Assembly (NCBI RefSeq): GCF_014779665.1
Contig: NZ_JACXYY010000008.1
Location: 186,001-250,000 of the forward strand
Direction of reading: 5' to 3'
Length of the DNA stretch: 64,000 nt
Origin: Nocardioides hwasunensis
Lineage (GTDB): Bacteria; Actinomycetota; Actinomycetes; Propionibacteriales; Nocardioidaceae
The translations under genes and the position numbers were made by a program. Shown piece by piece: positions 51,862 to 60,735 of the stretch. The first letter of the stretch is position 1, and every line of letters begins with the position of its first letter. The notes beneath the pieces were generated by a model. That model did not search any database and was not told the DNA's origin. It saw only the letters and a list, made by a program, of their open reading frames with translations.

Positions 51862-51880
51862 TTCGCACGTTGTATGCGAA
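51862..51880. promoter_or_regulatory. Palindromic operator between the SnoaL-like and IclR genes
   Basis: TTCGCA-CGTTGTA-TGCGAA is a perfect 6-bp-arm inverted repeat in an AT-rich patch of the 139-bp divergent gap. Placement fits an IclR site controlling both directions. Confidence 0.6.
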
Positions 51881-51975
51881 AATGGCACGCACAGTTAGCC
51901 ACGTCGCGTGACGCTCGTCAACCCCGCGATCGCGAGGGACAGTGACGTGCCCGCCCCACCCAGGAGGATGACCGC

Positions 51976-52674
51976 GTGCCGAACGATCACGATCCCGCTC
52001 CCGACAGGCAGATGAGCAAGACGCTGCACCAGGGGCTGCGCGTCCTGGAGCTCCTCGCCGAGCGCGGCGACGGGCTGACGATCACCGAGATCGCCACGGG
52101 GATCGAGGTGCACCGCACCGTCGCCCACCGGCTCGCGCACACCCTGGAGGCCCACCGCCTCGTGCGTCGCGACCGCGCGAAGCGGTTCCACCTCGGGGCG
52201 GGCCTGGTGCCGCTGGCCGAGCCGGTCGAGCGCGACCTGCGCCTGGTCGCCACCCCGCTGCTGCAGGAGCTGGCCGACGACCTCCAGGCCACGGCACACC
52301 TGGTGGTGCGCGAGGACGAGGACACCGCGAGGGCGATGCTGGTGATCGAGCCGCGCAACGCCACGGTGCACGTCGCGTTCCGCCCCGGGCAGGTCGACCG
52401 GATCGACCAGGGCTCCGCCGGGCTGGCACTCCTGGCCGCGCGGCCCCGGCGCGAGGGCGAACGAGCGGAGGTCGCTGCGGCCCGCGAGGTCGGCTACGCC
52501 GTGACCTTCGGCGAGGTCACCCCCGCCGTCGGCGGCATCTCGGCCCACGTCCCCGGCGGCCACGACGGCACGGCGCTGTCCATCGGGGTCTCGGTCTTCG
52601 ACGTCTCCGACGCCGGTCGCATCGGACCAGCGGTCGTCGCCGCGGCGGCACGACTGGGACGCGAGCTCGGCTGA
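51976..52674 (+). CDS. IclR-family transcriptional regulator
   Basis: A 232-residue regulator. The N-terminal HTH is TLHQGLRVLELLAERGDGLTITEIATGIEVHRTVAHRLAHTL in pieces, the C-terminal ligand domain has HLVVREDEDTARAMLVIEPR, DQGSAGLALLAARP and GGISAHVPGG. The start is GTG at 51976, with AGGAGG 8 bases upstream. It is divergent from the FAD/SDR/MFS cluster and probably regulates it. Confidence 0.88.
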   Translation: MPNDHDPAPDRQMSKTLHQGLRVLELLAERGDGLTITEIATGIEVHRTVAHRLAHTLEAHRLVRRDRAKRFHLGAGLVPLAEPVERDLRLVATPLLQELADDLQATAHLVVREDEDTARAMLVIEPRNATVHVAFRPGQVDRIDQGSAGLALLAARPRREGERAEVAAAREVGYAVTFGEVTPAVGGISAHVPGGHDGTALSIGVSVFDVSDAGRIGPAVVAAAARLGRELG

Positions 52675-52712
52675 GCCGGAGGGCGCTCGGCCCGGGCACT
52701 AGCGTGAGGGTC

Positions 52713-53309
52713 GTGACCGACACCTCCCGCGCGGCCCGGCTCGGCGCCCTGGTCTTCCTGCTGCGACCGACGTACGTCCTCACCGAGGTCGTGACCGCCG
52801 CGGGGACGACGGGCGGCTACAGCTTCGTGTCCGACACCGTCAGCAAGCTCGGCGAGGTCGGGTGCACCGACGGCTACTGCTCTGCACGGCACGAGGTGAT
52901 GAACGGGTCCTTCATGGCCTACGGGGTCGCACTGGCCGGCGGCGCGCTGCTGATGGCCAGGCCGCTCGGTCCGTGGGTGACGGGACTGCTCGTGGTGTCG
53001 GGCGCGAGCTCGTACGCCACGGGGCTGGCGCCGCTCGACCAGGACGCCACGCTCCACGCCATGGCCGCGACGCCGCTCTTCGTCGCCCAGCCGCTCGCAC
53101 TGATGCTGCTCGGGCACCGGCTGAGGCACGATCGGCCCCAGCTGGCGAAGGCTCTGCTCGCGACGGGCCTGGTCACCGCAGCCGGCGCGGTCGGCTTCGT
53201 GCTCTCGGGCGAGGACGGCCGGATGGCCGGCGCCCTCGAGCGGCTCGCGCTCTGGCCGGTGCTCGGCGGGCTGGCCGCCTTCGCGTGGGGTCACCGACGG
53301 CGTCGGTGA
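52713..53309 (+). CDS. DUF998-family membrane protein
   Basis: A 198-residue protein with about six helices. DUF998 features are GYSFVSDTVSKLGEVGC and YCSARHEVMNGSFMAYGVALAGG, then the SGASSYATGLAPLDQDATLHAMAATPLF stretch with conserved Asp and His. TAGCGT (52700-52705) ends 7-8 positions before the GTG at 52713, which makes a leaderless start plausible. No function is known for the family. It converges with a small basic gene. Confidence 0.8.
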   Translation: MTDTSRAARLGALVFLLRPTYVLTEVVTAAGTTGGYSFVSDTVSKLGEVGCTDGYCSARHEVMNGSFMAYGVALAGGALLMARPLGPWVTGLLVVSGASSYATGLAPLDQDATLHAMAATPLFVAQPLALMLLGHRLRHDRPQLAKALLATGLVTAAGAVGFVLSGEDGRMAGALERLALWPVLGGLAAFAWGHRRRR

Positions 53310-53441
53310 TCAGTGGGGCCGACGCCGGTCCTGCACCTTCTTGACCGCGGCCTTGATCTTGGCCTGGTTGTGCGGCTTGCGCGCCTCGTCGTAGATCTTC
53401 TTGGCGATCCCGAAGGCCGCGACCTTCTTTCCCATTCCCAT
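53310..53441 (-). CDS. Small basic protein (43 residues)
   Basis: The reading frame MGMGKKVAAFGIAKKIYDEA continues through a Lys/Arg-rich amphipathic region (KPHNQAKIKAAVKKVQDRRR) and stops next to the DUF998 stop. It has a possible helix with a basic face and no signal peptide. It may bind nucleic acid or membranes, but this is inference; I do not recognise a named family. The start could be either Met. Confidence 0.5.
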   Translation of the reverse strand: MGMGKKVAAFGIAKKIYDEARKPHNQAKIKAAVKKVQDRRRPH

Positions 53442-53486
53442 GCGCTCAGCCTGTCAGTGACGACCAAGGCAGCGGCCGTCCGAGGA

Positions 53487-53515
53487 ATCGGCGGGAATCG
53501 GCGGGAATCGGCGAG
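53487..53515. repeat. Short tandem repeat of CGGCGGGAAT
   Basis: Nearly three copies of a 10-bp unit, 97 bp upstream of the signal-peptide protein at 53612. The region also holds CTTAAG at about 53523-53528. It may be part of that gene's promoter region; otherwise I see nothing in the gap 53442-53611. Confidence 0.5.
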
Positions 53516-53611
53516 AAGGCTACTTAAGTCGGACATCCGTGGCCCGCGTCACGTCGAACCACCCGGTGAGCCGCCGGTCCCGGCGGCCCTGTCGACGAAG
53601 GGTCCAGACCC

Positions 53612-54373
53612 ATGCGCCTCCCCAAGCTCCCCCGCCTCTCCCCGTCCATGGCCGTCGCGGTCATGGCGCTGGTCGTGGCGTCCACCGGCACGTCGTACGC
53701 CACCGGCATGATCGGCGGCAAGGACATCCGCGACAACTCCATCACGGCGAAGAACATCAAGAACAACACGATCACGGGCAAGAAGATCAAGAACCGGACC
53801 ATCGAGGGTCGTGACATCAAGAACAAGACGATCGGCGCCCGCCAGATCAAGGACGGCACGCTGCGTGCCAACGCCTTCCGCCCCGGCGAGCTCGCCGGCC
53901 AGCAGGGTCCGGCCGGTCCGGCCGGGGTCGGTCGCTGGGCCCTCGTCGACGCCACCGGTGCGATCGTCGCCCAGTCCGGTGGCTTCACCGTGACCGCCGC
54001 CTACCCGACGCTCGCGCCGATGGGCGCCGACACCGCGGGCCTGCGCGCCAACGGCAACGTCTACATCGACGCCGGCGAGAACCTCGCCAACAACGGCGTG
54101 ATCGCCACCATCGCCCTGCAGAACACCGTCGACCAGAACGGTGACGGCATCACCAACGGCCGCGCCCCCGGTGCGGACGCCAACCCGGAGTTCTCCGGTG
54201 AGATCTCCGCGGCGATGTGCCAGCCCAACGTCGTCAACTGCGCGCCTCCCGGCACCGGCAACACCAACCACCTGGTCGTCAGCCCGCGCAACAGCGACGG
54301 CACCGTCACCACCGCCGACACCCGCAAGCGCTTCTACGTCGTCGTGACCGGCGACTCGAGCGACCGGGGCTGA
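53612..54373 (+). CDS. Secreted repeat protein with decapeptide repeats and collagen-like segment
   Basis: A 253-residue protein. A signal peptide is present (PSMAVAVMALVVASTGTSYA), then five 10-residue repeats of the type GKDIRDNSIT, AKNIKNNTIT, GKKIKNRTIE, GRDIKNKTIG, ARQIKDGTLR at residues 35-84, a short GQQGPAGPAG collagen-like stretch, and a C-terminal beta-rich domain with two Cys (AAMCQPNVVNCAPP). The repeat probably forms a beta-solenoid-like rod. Such cell-surface proteins are common in Nocardioides and relatives; the role is unknown. Confidence 0.75.
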   Translation: MRLPKLPRLSPSMAVAVMALVVASTGTSYATGMIGGKDIRDNSITAKNIKNNTITGKKIKNRTIEGRDIKNKTIGARQIKDGTLRANAFRPGELAGQQGPAGPAGVGRWALVDATGAIVAQSGGFTVTAAYPTLAPMGADTAGLRANGNVYIDAGENLANNGVIATIALQNTVDQNGDGITNGRAPGADANPEFSGEISAAMCQPNVVNCAPPGTGNTNHLVVSPRNSDGTVTTADTRKRFYVVVTGDSSDRG

Positions 54374-54397
54374 CCGCGACGCGGTAGAACAGGGGCC

Positions 54398-55108
54398 ATG
54401 GGCCTGCTCGAGGACACGATCGACCGGATGCGCGACGCGCTGGCAGGTCGGCCGGGTCCCGGGCGGGCCCATGACCGTCTCGGTCCCGCGCCGCTCGTCG
54501 GGCCGCGTGGGACGACGACCGGGCACTTCGTGCAGCCGGACCAGACGACGTGCGGCTCCTCGTGCCTGGTGATGGCTCGCATGCTCGGCGACCCGGCGTA
54601 CGCCACGTGGATCCATACCGGCAGGGACGGGAGCCCGCGGCCCGAGGCCCGCACGGCGCAGCAGAGGTTCGCCGACGAGGCGCTCGCCACCCACGTGCGC
54701 ACCAACCGCCTCTCCGACGCGGCAGGCGCTCTCCAGATCCCGTGGCCACGCTCCCTGGGCACCACTCCGTGGGCGCTTGCCACCGAGCTCCGCAACACCG
54801 GCGGGACCGCCCCTCCGGGCACGCCTCACCAGGTGCGCGCGGTGGCACCGAGCCGCCGCGCCGAGGCGTACGACGAGGTGGTCGACGCCGTCGCCCGGGG
54901 CCACGCGATCGCGACGTTCGTCGGCAACAGGCTGCGACCGGGGCACGTCGTGCTCGCCACCGCGAGCTCCGGCGACGGCACCTCCGTCTACGACCCGGCG
55001 TCGGGCCGGACCCGCGCCGTGCGCCGCGACGACTTCGCGAGCGGGTCACTGGGGATCTCCGGCTGGGACGAGCCCTGGTTCGTCGTCCTGCCCACCGAGG
55101 TTGGGTAG
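54398..55108 (+). CDS. C39-like cysteine peptidase-fold protein
   Basis: A 236-residue protein. The motif VQPDQTTCGSSCLVMARML at residues 45-63 has the Gln and Cys of C39-type peptidases, GHVVLATASS would supply the His and VYDPASG the Asp. No signal peptide is visible. TAGAAC ends near 7 positions before the ATG, so this may be another leaderless mRNA, although AGGGG is also near. It could process a peptide or be an amidase, but the substrate is unknown. Confidence 0.72.
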   Translation: MGLLEDTIDRMRDALAGRPGPGRAHDRLGPAPLVGPRGTTTGHFVQPDQTTCGSSCLVMARMLGDPAYATWIHTGRDGSPRPEARTAQQRFADEALATHVRTNRLSDAAGALQIPWPRSLGTTPWALATELRNTGGTAPPGTPHQVRAVAPSRRAEAYDEVVDAVARGHAIATFVGNRLRPGHVVLATASSGDGTSVYDPASGRTRAVRRDDFASGSLGISGWDEPWFVVLPTEVG

Positions 55109-55146
55109 GTCCGCCTCGGGTTCACCTCCGCGCCGCCGTGGTGCGG

Positions 55147-55159
55147 CAGACTGACGGCG
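55147..55159 (+). promoter_or_regulatory. Leaderless -10 element of the nucleotide-sugar dehydrogenase gene
   Basis: CAGACT at 55147-55152 ends 7 positions before the GTG. The same hexamer and spacing occur before the PadR gene at 42489, with similar flanks (GTG..G before, TG after). A -35-like TTCACC lies 20 bp upstream, which is long. Confidence 0.45.
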
Positions 55160-56331
55160 TGACCACCAAGATCTCCGTCGCCGGTCTCGGCTACGTCGGC
55201 CTGTCCATGGCGGTGCTGCTCGCCCGGCACAACACGGTCGTGGGCCTCGACCTCGACGAGGGGCGCATCGAGAGGCTCGAGCGCGGAGAGAGCCCGATCC
55301 ACGACGACGACATCTCGCGCTTCCTCGCCGAGGAGGACCTCGACCTCACCTTCACCACCGACGCCGAGAGGTCGCACACCGGGGCCGACTTCGTCATCAT
55401 CGCGACGCCGACGAACTACGACCCGGAGACGAACTACTTCGACACCAGCTCGATCGAGTCGGTGATGCGCGACGTGATGCGGCTCAACCCCCGGGCGACG
55501 ATGGTCGTGAAGTCGACCGTGCCCGTGGGCTACATCGAGGACGTACGCGCCCGGCTCGGCACCGCCGACGTCATCTTCTCCCCCGAGTTCCTCCGCGAGG
55601 GACGCGCGCTGCACGACAACCTCCACCCGGCGCGGATCGTCGTGGGAGAGGACTCCGAGCGGGCCCGCGCCTTCGCCGAGCTGCTCGTCAAGGGCGCCGA
55701 CGCCGACGACGTGCCCGTGCTCTTCACCGCGCCGACCGAGGCCGAGGCGATCAAGCTCTTCGCCAACACCTACCTCGCGATGCGGGTCGCCTACTTCAAC
55801 GAGCTCGACTCCTTCGCGCTCTCCCGCGGGCTCGACACCCGCCACATCATCGACGGTGTGGGGCTCGACCCGCGGATCGGCACCCACTACAACAACCCGT
55901 CGTTCGGCTACGGCGGCTACTGCCTGCCGAAGGACACCAAGCAGCTGCTGGCCAACTACTCCGACGTCCCGCAGACGCTGATCTCCGCCATCGTCGAGGC
56001 CAACACCACCCGCAAGGACTTCATCGCCTTCGACATCCTGGACCGGCGGCCGAAGGTCGTCGGCATCCACCGGCTGATCATGAAGTCGGGCTCGGACAAC
56101 TTCCGCGAGTCGTCGGTGCAGGGGATCATGAAGCGGCTCAAGGCCAAGGGCGTGAAGGTCGTGATCTACGAGCCCGAGCTCGCCGACAAGCAGTTCTTCG
56201 GCTCGAAGGTCTACCGCAACCTCGAGAAGTTCAAGGCGAAGGCCGACGTGATCGTCGCCAACCGGATGGTCGAGGAGCTCGCCGACGTCCGCGAGAAGGT
56301 CTACACGCGCGACCTGTTCGGCGCGGACTGA
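55159..56331 (+). CDS. ugd: UDP-glucose/GDP-mannose dehydrogenase family protein
   Basis: A 390-residue NAD-dependent enzyme that oxidises the C6 alcohol of a nucleotide sugar to an acid. The NAD motif is ISVAGLGYVGLSMAVLLA at residues 5-22, then KSTVPVGYI, FSPEFLREGRALHDN, and the catalytic Cys in GYGGYCLPKDTKQL at about residue 256. The GTG at 55159 is 7 positions past CAGACT (leaderless). It may supply UDP-glucuronate to the convergent glycosyltransferase operon. Confidence 0.9.
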   Translation: MTTKISVAGLGYVGLSMAVLLARHNTVVGLDLDEGRIERLERGESPIHDDDISRFLAEEDLDLTFTTDAERSHTGADFVIIATPTNYDPETNYFDTSSIESVMRDVMRLNPRATMVVKSTVPVGYIEDVRARLGTADVIFSPEFLREGRALHDNLHPARIVVGEDSERARAFAELLVKGADADDVPVLFTAPTEAEAIKLFANTYLAMRVAYFNELDSFALSRGLDTRHIIDGVGLDPRIGTHYNNPSFGYGGYCLPKDTKQLLANYSDVPQTLISAIVEANTTRKDFIAFDILDRRPKVVGIHRLIMKSGSDNFRESSVQGIMKRLKAKGVKVVIYEPELADKQFFGSKVYRNLEKFKAKADVIVANRMVEELADVREKVYTRDLFGAD

Positions 56332-56349
56332 CCTCGATCGTCGCGACCG

Positions 56350-56442
56350 CCGGTCGAGCAGGGCCGCCAGGCCCGTGTCGAGACCCAGGCTCCCGATCTC
56401 CTTGGCTTCGACACGCTCGCTGGCGCTCGCTGCTCGACCGGC
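56350..56442. repeat. Inverted pair of family-B repeats between convergent genes
   Basis: CCGGTCGAGCAGGGCCGCC... (56350-56386) and GGCTTCGACACGCTCGC ... GCTCGACCGG (56404-56442) are inverted copies with 17 bases between. They fill the gap between the convergent nucleotide-sugar dehydrogenase and glycosyltransferase genes and could serve as a bidirectional terminator. Confidence 0.75.
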
Positions 56443-56450
56443 GGGGAGGA

Positions 56451-58028
56451 TCAGCGGCGGCGGCCGAAGATCCCGCGCCGGTGCGCGGCCTCGGGCTCGA
56501 CCCCCGGCTCGACCCCCGGGGTGCGGGCGGGCGGGGCGTCGTCGGCCTTGCGCAGGGCACGACGCAGCTTGTTCTCCGACTTGTCGGGGTCCATCGGCGG
56601 GCGGGCGCCCAGGGTGAAGCGCTCGACCCCGCGCTGGTCGACCGGCACCCAGCCGACCGATCGGGCGGCGTAGGTCTTCACGCCGAAGGACTCGTCGAGC
56701 AGGGCCTCGCGGTCGTCGCCGTCACCTGCCAGCCGGGCGACGCGGGCCAGCGCCGAGGTGCGCTCGAGGCGCGCGGCCACCCCGTCGTCGTACGTCAGCA
56801 CGCGCGCACCGTGGTGGGTGCGCTCGAGGTCGTCGAGGAGGGCCGACAGCGTCTGCGGGAGCGGGGCGAGCGAGACGTCGGGGAGCGTCAGCACGAACTC
56901 GGCGTCCGAGGTGCCGTCGAAGGACTCGACCAGGCGCACCCGCGGCTCGTGGACGTAGGAGCGGTGCACCAGACGGGTCTCGAGCACCGGGTCCTCGACC
57001 GGCTGGACGCGGTCCTCGTGCACGTCGCCCCACGGGCCGACGACCGTCACCCGGAGGTCGGGCACGTCACCGTCGAGCAGCGAGTCGACGAGCTGGATCG
57101 TCTCGTCGGCCGGCCCCGCTGCGAGCACGACCTCCAGGTAGGGGACCTGGTAGGACCGCCCGTGCCGGTTGCGCTTGGGTCGCATGGTCGGGACGAGATC
57201 GGCGAGATAGGGGTCGTTGTAGCGGTTGACCTGCTCGGCGCGGCGGAGCACCTGCGAGCGCCCGAGGTGCCAGCTGCGTGCCTCCCGGTCGACCACGAAG
57301 ACGCCGCCGGCCTGCGCGAGCGAGTGGCCCAGGTGCATGTCCTCACCGAGCCGCAGCGTGCGGTCGAAGCCGTCGGAGTCGACGTAGAGGGCCTTGGTGA
57401 CCGAGCCGGTCATGCCGATGTGGAAGCGCTGTGCGCGCGGCCCGGCGGTGCGCAGGTCGTCGGTCTTGGCCCAGTAGTCCTCGACCCACTGGTGCGGCTC
57501 GTGCTCCTGGCCGGGGAACAGGTCGCCGGCCTCGCCGGCCGCCACCCGGTCGCGTACGACGGCGGGGTCGGTGTCGAGCAGCGAGGCGGGGTCGACGAAG
57601 AGCTTGTGACCGCCCGGGACGGCGTAGTCGACGAGGTGGTGCCACCGCGCGTGCGCCTCCACCTCCTCGCGGTAGGCGAGCATGTCGGCGTCGTACCAGT
57701 GCAGCACGTCGCCGTCGGCAGCGAGCGCGCCGAGGTGGCAGGCGTTGGCGCGTCCCCAGCCCTCCTCGACGCGGAGGATCCGGGTGTGGTCGGGCCGCAC
57801 CTCGGGCAGCTCCTGGGCCGGCGAGCTCTGGTCGTCGACCACGAGCACCTCGAGCAGGTGCGCGGGGTAGGACTGAGCGGCGAGGCCGGCGAGGACGTAG
57901 GGCAGCGTGCGCTGGTAGTTGAAGGTCGGGACCACGACCGTGACCGACAGCGTGGGCTCCCAGCTGCCGAGGCTCGCGGGCGTGAGCGAGCCCCAGTCGT
58001 TGGCGCGCACCACCGGCTGCCGTGCCAT
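56451..58028 (-). CDS. Glycosyltransferase family 2 protein
   Basis: A 525-residue enzyme. The GT2 core is SVTVVVPTFNYQRTLPYVL, LLEVLVVDDQSSP, and WYDADMLAYREE (D-x-D), in the first 130 residues; EDMHLGHSLAQAGGVF follows. The C-terminal half (after about 300) is a second poorly defined region ending in a basic tail. It is the last gene of the glycosyltransferase operon and overlaps the upstream gene by the start codon (ATGA). The sugar and acceptor are unknown. Confidence 0.85.
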   Translation of the reverse strand: MARQPVVRANDWGSLTPASLGSWEPTLSVTVVVPTFNYQRTLPYVLAGLAAQSYPAHLLEVLVVDDQSSPAQELPEVRPDHTRILRVEEGWGRANACHLGALAADGDVLHWYDADMLAYREEVEAHARWHHLVDYAVPGGHKLFVDPASLLDTDPAVVRDRVAAGEAGDLFPGQEHEPHQWVEDYWAKTDDLRTAGPRAQRFHIGMTGSVTKALYVDSDGFDRTLRLGEDMHLGHSLAQAGGVFVVDREARSWHLGRSQVLRRAEQVNRYNDPYLADLVPTMRPKRNRHGRSYQVPYLEVVLAAGPADETIQLVDSLLDGDVPDLRVTVVGPWGDVHEDRVQPVEDPVLETRLVHRSYVHEPRVRLVESFDGTSDAEFVLTLPDVSLAPLPQTLSALLDDLERTHHGARVLTYDDGVAARLERTSALARVARLAGDGDDREALLDESFGVKTYAARSVGWVPVDQRGVERFTLGARPPMDPDKSENKLRRALRKADDAPPARTPGVEPGVEPEAAHRRGIFGRRR

Positions 58029-59800
58029 CACTGCCCACCCCCGTCAGGCCGGTCGATCGGGTCGACCTCCAGCGCCAGGCTCGGCTGGAAGCCGCTCCAC
58101 TCCGAGGCCACGATGTCAGGTCGCCGGAACTCCTCGTCGTCCCGCACCCAGGTGTGCCCGTCTCCGGTGCGCCGCAGGATGTAGCCGAGTCCGTGCGTGC
58201 GGTAGATCCGTCCGCCGGCAGCCTCGACGCCGGCGAGCAGCTGCGCGTCGACGAACCTGCGCACCCGCCGGAAGTCGCCCAGCGAGCGGAGCAGGCCGCG
58301 GTCGACGAGGATCGTGCCGCCGGCGATGAAGCGGGCGAACACCTCCGACGGGTGCCGGCGCCGCACGGTGAGGGCCTCGCGACTGTCGTTGCCGTGGAGG
58401 TAGACGAACTCCGACGGCATCCCGACCACGTCGGCGCCGGAGAAGCGCCGGGCCATGAGCAGGTCGTGGACGGCGTCAGGGGCATACCAGTCGTCGTCGT
58501 CCATCTTGAGCAGCACCTCGCTCGACGCGGCCCGCGCGGCGGTGGTGAGCACGTCACCGAAGAACGTCGACTGCTCGAAGCCCAGCACCTGGTGCGGGCG
58601 GTCGCCGAGCGCCCGGCGTACGGCGTCGCGGTCGGGCTCGAAGCCGTGGGCGGCCAGCACCAGCTCGATCTCCGCGCCCCGCTGCCGGGCGACCTGCCGC
58701 AGCGCGAAGTCGAGCATGTCGGGCCGCCGGGTGGACAGCAGCACACTGACCGGCGGCAGGCCGACGTGGCGGGTGCCGGAGCGGTCGGCGAGCGCGGATC
58801 GCCACGCGAGCGTCGAGTGGTGGTCGAACGCCGCGCGCCGCACCGCGAGGCTGTGCTCCTCGCGACGCAGCGGGTCGTCGAGGTCGACGGCGGCGTCCAG
58901 GGCCGCCGCCAGCGCGGGCGCGACGTCGAGCACGCCCTCGGTGACGACGGGGACGCCCGAGATGGCCAGCGCGAGGAGGTCGGCGGTCGGGGTGTGCGCG
59001 TCGAGGCGGACCCCCTGGAAGGCCCGGGCGGCCGCGACGACGTCCTCGGTGACGGGGCCCCGGCTGATGCGGGAGAGCTCGACGACCGGGTGGTCCCAGT
59101 CCTTGCGGAAGCCGACAGGGTTGTAGACGCGCTCGTCGACCGGCTCGGGGCCGGGATCGGTGACGACCGTCGGCGCGCGGTCGATGACGTGGTGGTCGGC
59201 GATCTCTCCACCACGACGGGCGACGACGACGTCCGGGGGGACGTCGCGTTCGGCCTCGCCGGCGCCCGAGACGTCCGGCAGCAGGACGGACCGGGCGTCC
59301 AGTCCCGGAGCGGCGGGACGACCGGCGTAGGCCACGACGAGGCCGCCGTGGGTGGTGTCGCCCGGCCCGGCGACCTGACGCGCCATCTCCATCACGACGA
59401 GCTGGGCGCGGGCACCGGAGGCGAAGCGGGCGACGGTCAGCACGCCTCGATCACCCGCCTCGCGGGCAGCGAGGTGCACCAACCGCGGCCACTCCGGTCG
59501 CGGCACGAGCACCCACGGGACGGGCGCGTCGGTCAGCCAGCAGGCGACGACCTTGCACTGCCCGAGGAGGGGTACGGCGCTGGCCATCCGCCGCAGCCGG
59601 GCGCGGTCCGCGGCCACGACGAGCACTGAGCCCCAGCCCTTGCGCGGGCCGTCGAGCGAGGAGAGCGGGACGATCGTCGGCTCGAGGCCGGGCACGTCCT
59701 CGATGCCGTGCAGCGCCTGGATCGCGAGGCGGTCGGCGTCGTCGACGAGCACCAGGGTGGGACCGGGCATCCGCACGTCGTGGAGCGGGTGGGGACTCAT
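58028..59800 (-). CDS. Two-domain glycosyltransferase (GT2 in the C-terminal half)
   Basis: A 590-residue protein. The C-terminal half is a GT2 domain: PPVSVLLSTRRPDMLDFALR, LVLAAHGFEPD and LLKMDDDDWYAPDAVHDLLM, with an extended run of Asp around the nucleotide-binding site. The N-terminal half (residues 1-330) has no clear transferase motif; the text DDADRLAIQALHGIEDV and PVVTEGVLDVAPAL suggest a second glycan-related or GT-B-like fold. Overlaps both neighbours by 4 bp. Confidence 0.78.
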   Translation of the reverse strand: MSPHPLHDVRMPGPTLVLVDDADRLAIQALHGIEDVPGLEPTIVPLSSLDGPRKGWGSVLVVAADRARLRRMASAVPLLGQCKVVACWLTDAPVPWVLVPRPEWPRLVHLAAREAGDRGVLTVARFASGARAQLVVMEMARQVAGPGDTTHGGLVVAYAGRPAAPGLDARSVLLPDVSGAGEAERDVPPDVVVARRGGEIADHHVIDRAPTVVTDPGPEPVDERVYNPVGFRKDWDHPVVELSRISRGPVTEDVVAAARAFQGVRLDAHTPTADLLALAISGVPVVTEGVLDVAPALAAALDAAVDLDDPLRREEHSLAVRRAAFDHHSTLAWRSALADRSGTRHVGLPPVSVLLSTRRPDMLDFALRQVARQRGAEIELVLAAHGFEPDRDAVRRALGDRPHQVLGFEQSTFFGDVLTTAARAASSEVLLKMDDDDWYAPDAVHDLLMARRFSGADVVGMPSEFVYLHGNDSREALTVRRRHPSEVFARFIAGGTILVDRGLLRSLGDFRRVRRFVDAQLLAGVEAAGGRIYRTHGLGYILRRTGDGHTWVRDDEEFRRPDIVASEWSGFQPSLALEVDPIDRPDGGGQ

Positions 59801-60735
59801 GGGCGCACCCTCTCCTTCAACGAGGCCGGCAGCGAGTGCTGGACCAGCGGACGGGGCTGGCGCCAGAGCCAGTCACGGCTGACGTGGTCGATGATGTGCA
59901 CTCCCTCGGGGGCGGTCACCTTCACGAGTCCGCCGAGAGCCTCGGGGTCACCGTGGCGGATCGCCTCGTCGACCTCGAACTCGCGCAGCTTGCGGTAGAG
60001 CCGGGTGTTGGTGAAGTCGACACCGTCGCGGCGCCAGTGGGCGTACTCGTCGGCGTCGAGCCACTTGACCTCGAGCACCAGCCCCTGCTGGAGCACGACC
60101 CGCTCCACGCCGGACGGGAACTCGCGCAGCTCCCAGTCGAAGGCCTTCACGAAGGTGAAGTCCGGCCCCATCGGATAGATCCACGGCTCGAGGAAGCGCA
60201 GCGACAGGTCGAGCCAGCCGGTCGAGTCGTCGACCACGGTGAGCGGGTGGCGCGGCATCGCCACGATCGCGCGGGCCGCCTCGAGCTGCCACGTGAGGTC
60301 GCGCAGGATCCCGGCGCCCTCGGGCGTGAGGACCATGTCACCGTCCCACTTCATCGAGTAGGTCGTGCGGACGTGGGAGAAGCACCAGTTGTAGAAGTGG
60401 GTGAGCGAGTGCACGCTCGTCGCCGGGGTGGCCAGGTGCTCGCCACCGGCCCGCGCGACCTGGTGGGGGTAGGCCAGGACCGTCAGCCGGTCGGCTGCGC
60501 CGCACTCCTCCGCGACCCGGCGCGCGACGTCGGCGGTGCCGTCGTCGGAGCCGTTGTCGACGAGCAGGACCTGCTGCACGGCCGAGAAGATCGGCGGCAG
60601 CACCCACGGCAGGTTGCGGGCCTCGTTGCGGACCCGGAACACGCACGTCAGGCCGGGCTCGAGCGGTTCCCCGGAGGACCACGGCCACGTGACGTCGTAG
60701 GCAGGGTCGCCCTCGAGCGAGACGATGTCGGCCAT
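59797..60735 (-). CDS. Glycosyltransferase family 2 protein
   Basis: A 312-residue GT2 enzyme: LTCVFRVRNEARNLPWVLPP, QQVLLVDNGSDDGTADVARR and SMKWDGDMVLTPEG give the nucleotide-binding D-x-D. The C-terminal half is Trp-rich. Its ATG at 60735 shares one base with the sulfotransferase stop, so the two are coupled. Part of a surface polysaccharide set by context. Confidence 0.85.
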   Translation of the reverse strand: MADIVSLEGDPAYDVTWPWSSGEPLEPGLTCVFRVRNEARNLPWVLPPIFSAVQQVLLVDNGSDDGTADVARRVAEECGAADRLTVLAYPHQVARAGGEHLATPATSVHSLTHFYNWCFSHVRTTYSMKWDGDMVLTPEGAGILRDLTWQLEAARAIVAMPRHPLTVVDDSTGWLDLSLRFLEPWIYPMGPDFTFVKAFDWELREFPSGVERVVLQQGLVLEVKWLDADEYAHWRRDGVDFTNTRLYRKLREFEVDEAIRHGDPEALGGLVKVTAPEGVHIIDHVSRDWLWRQPRPLVQHSLPASLKERVRP

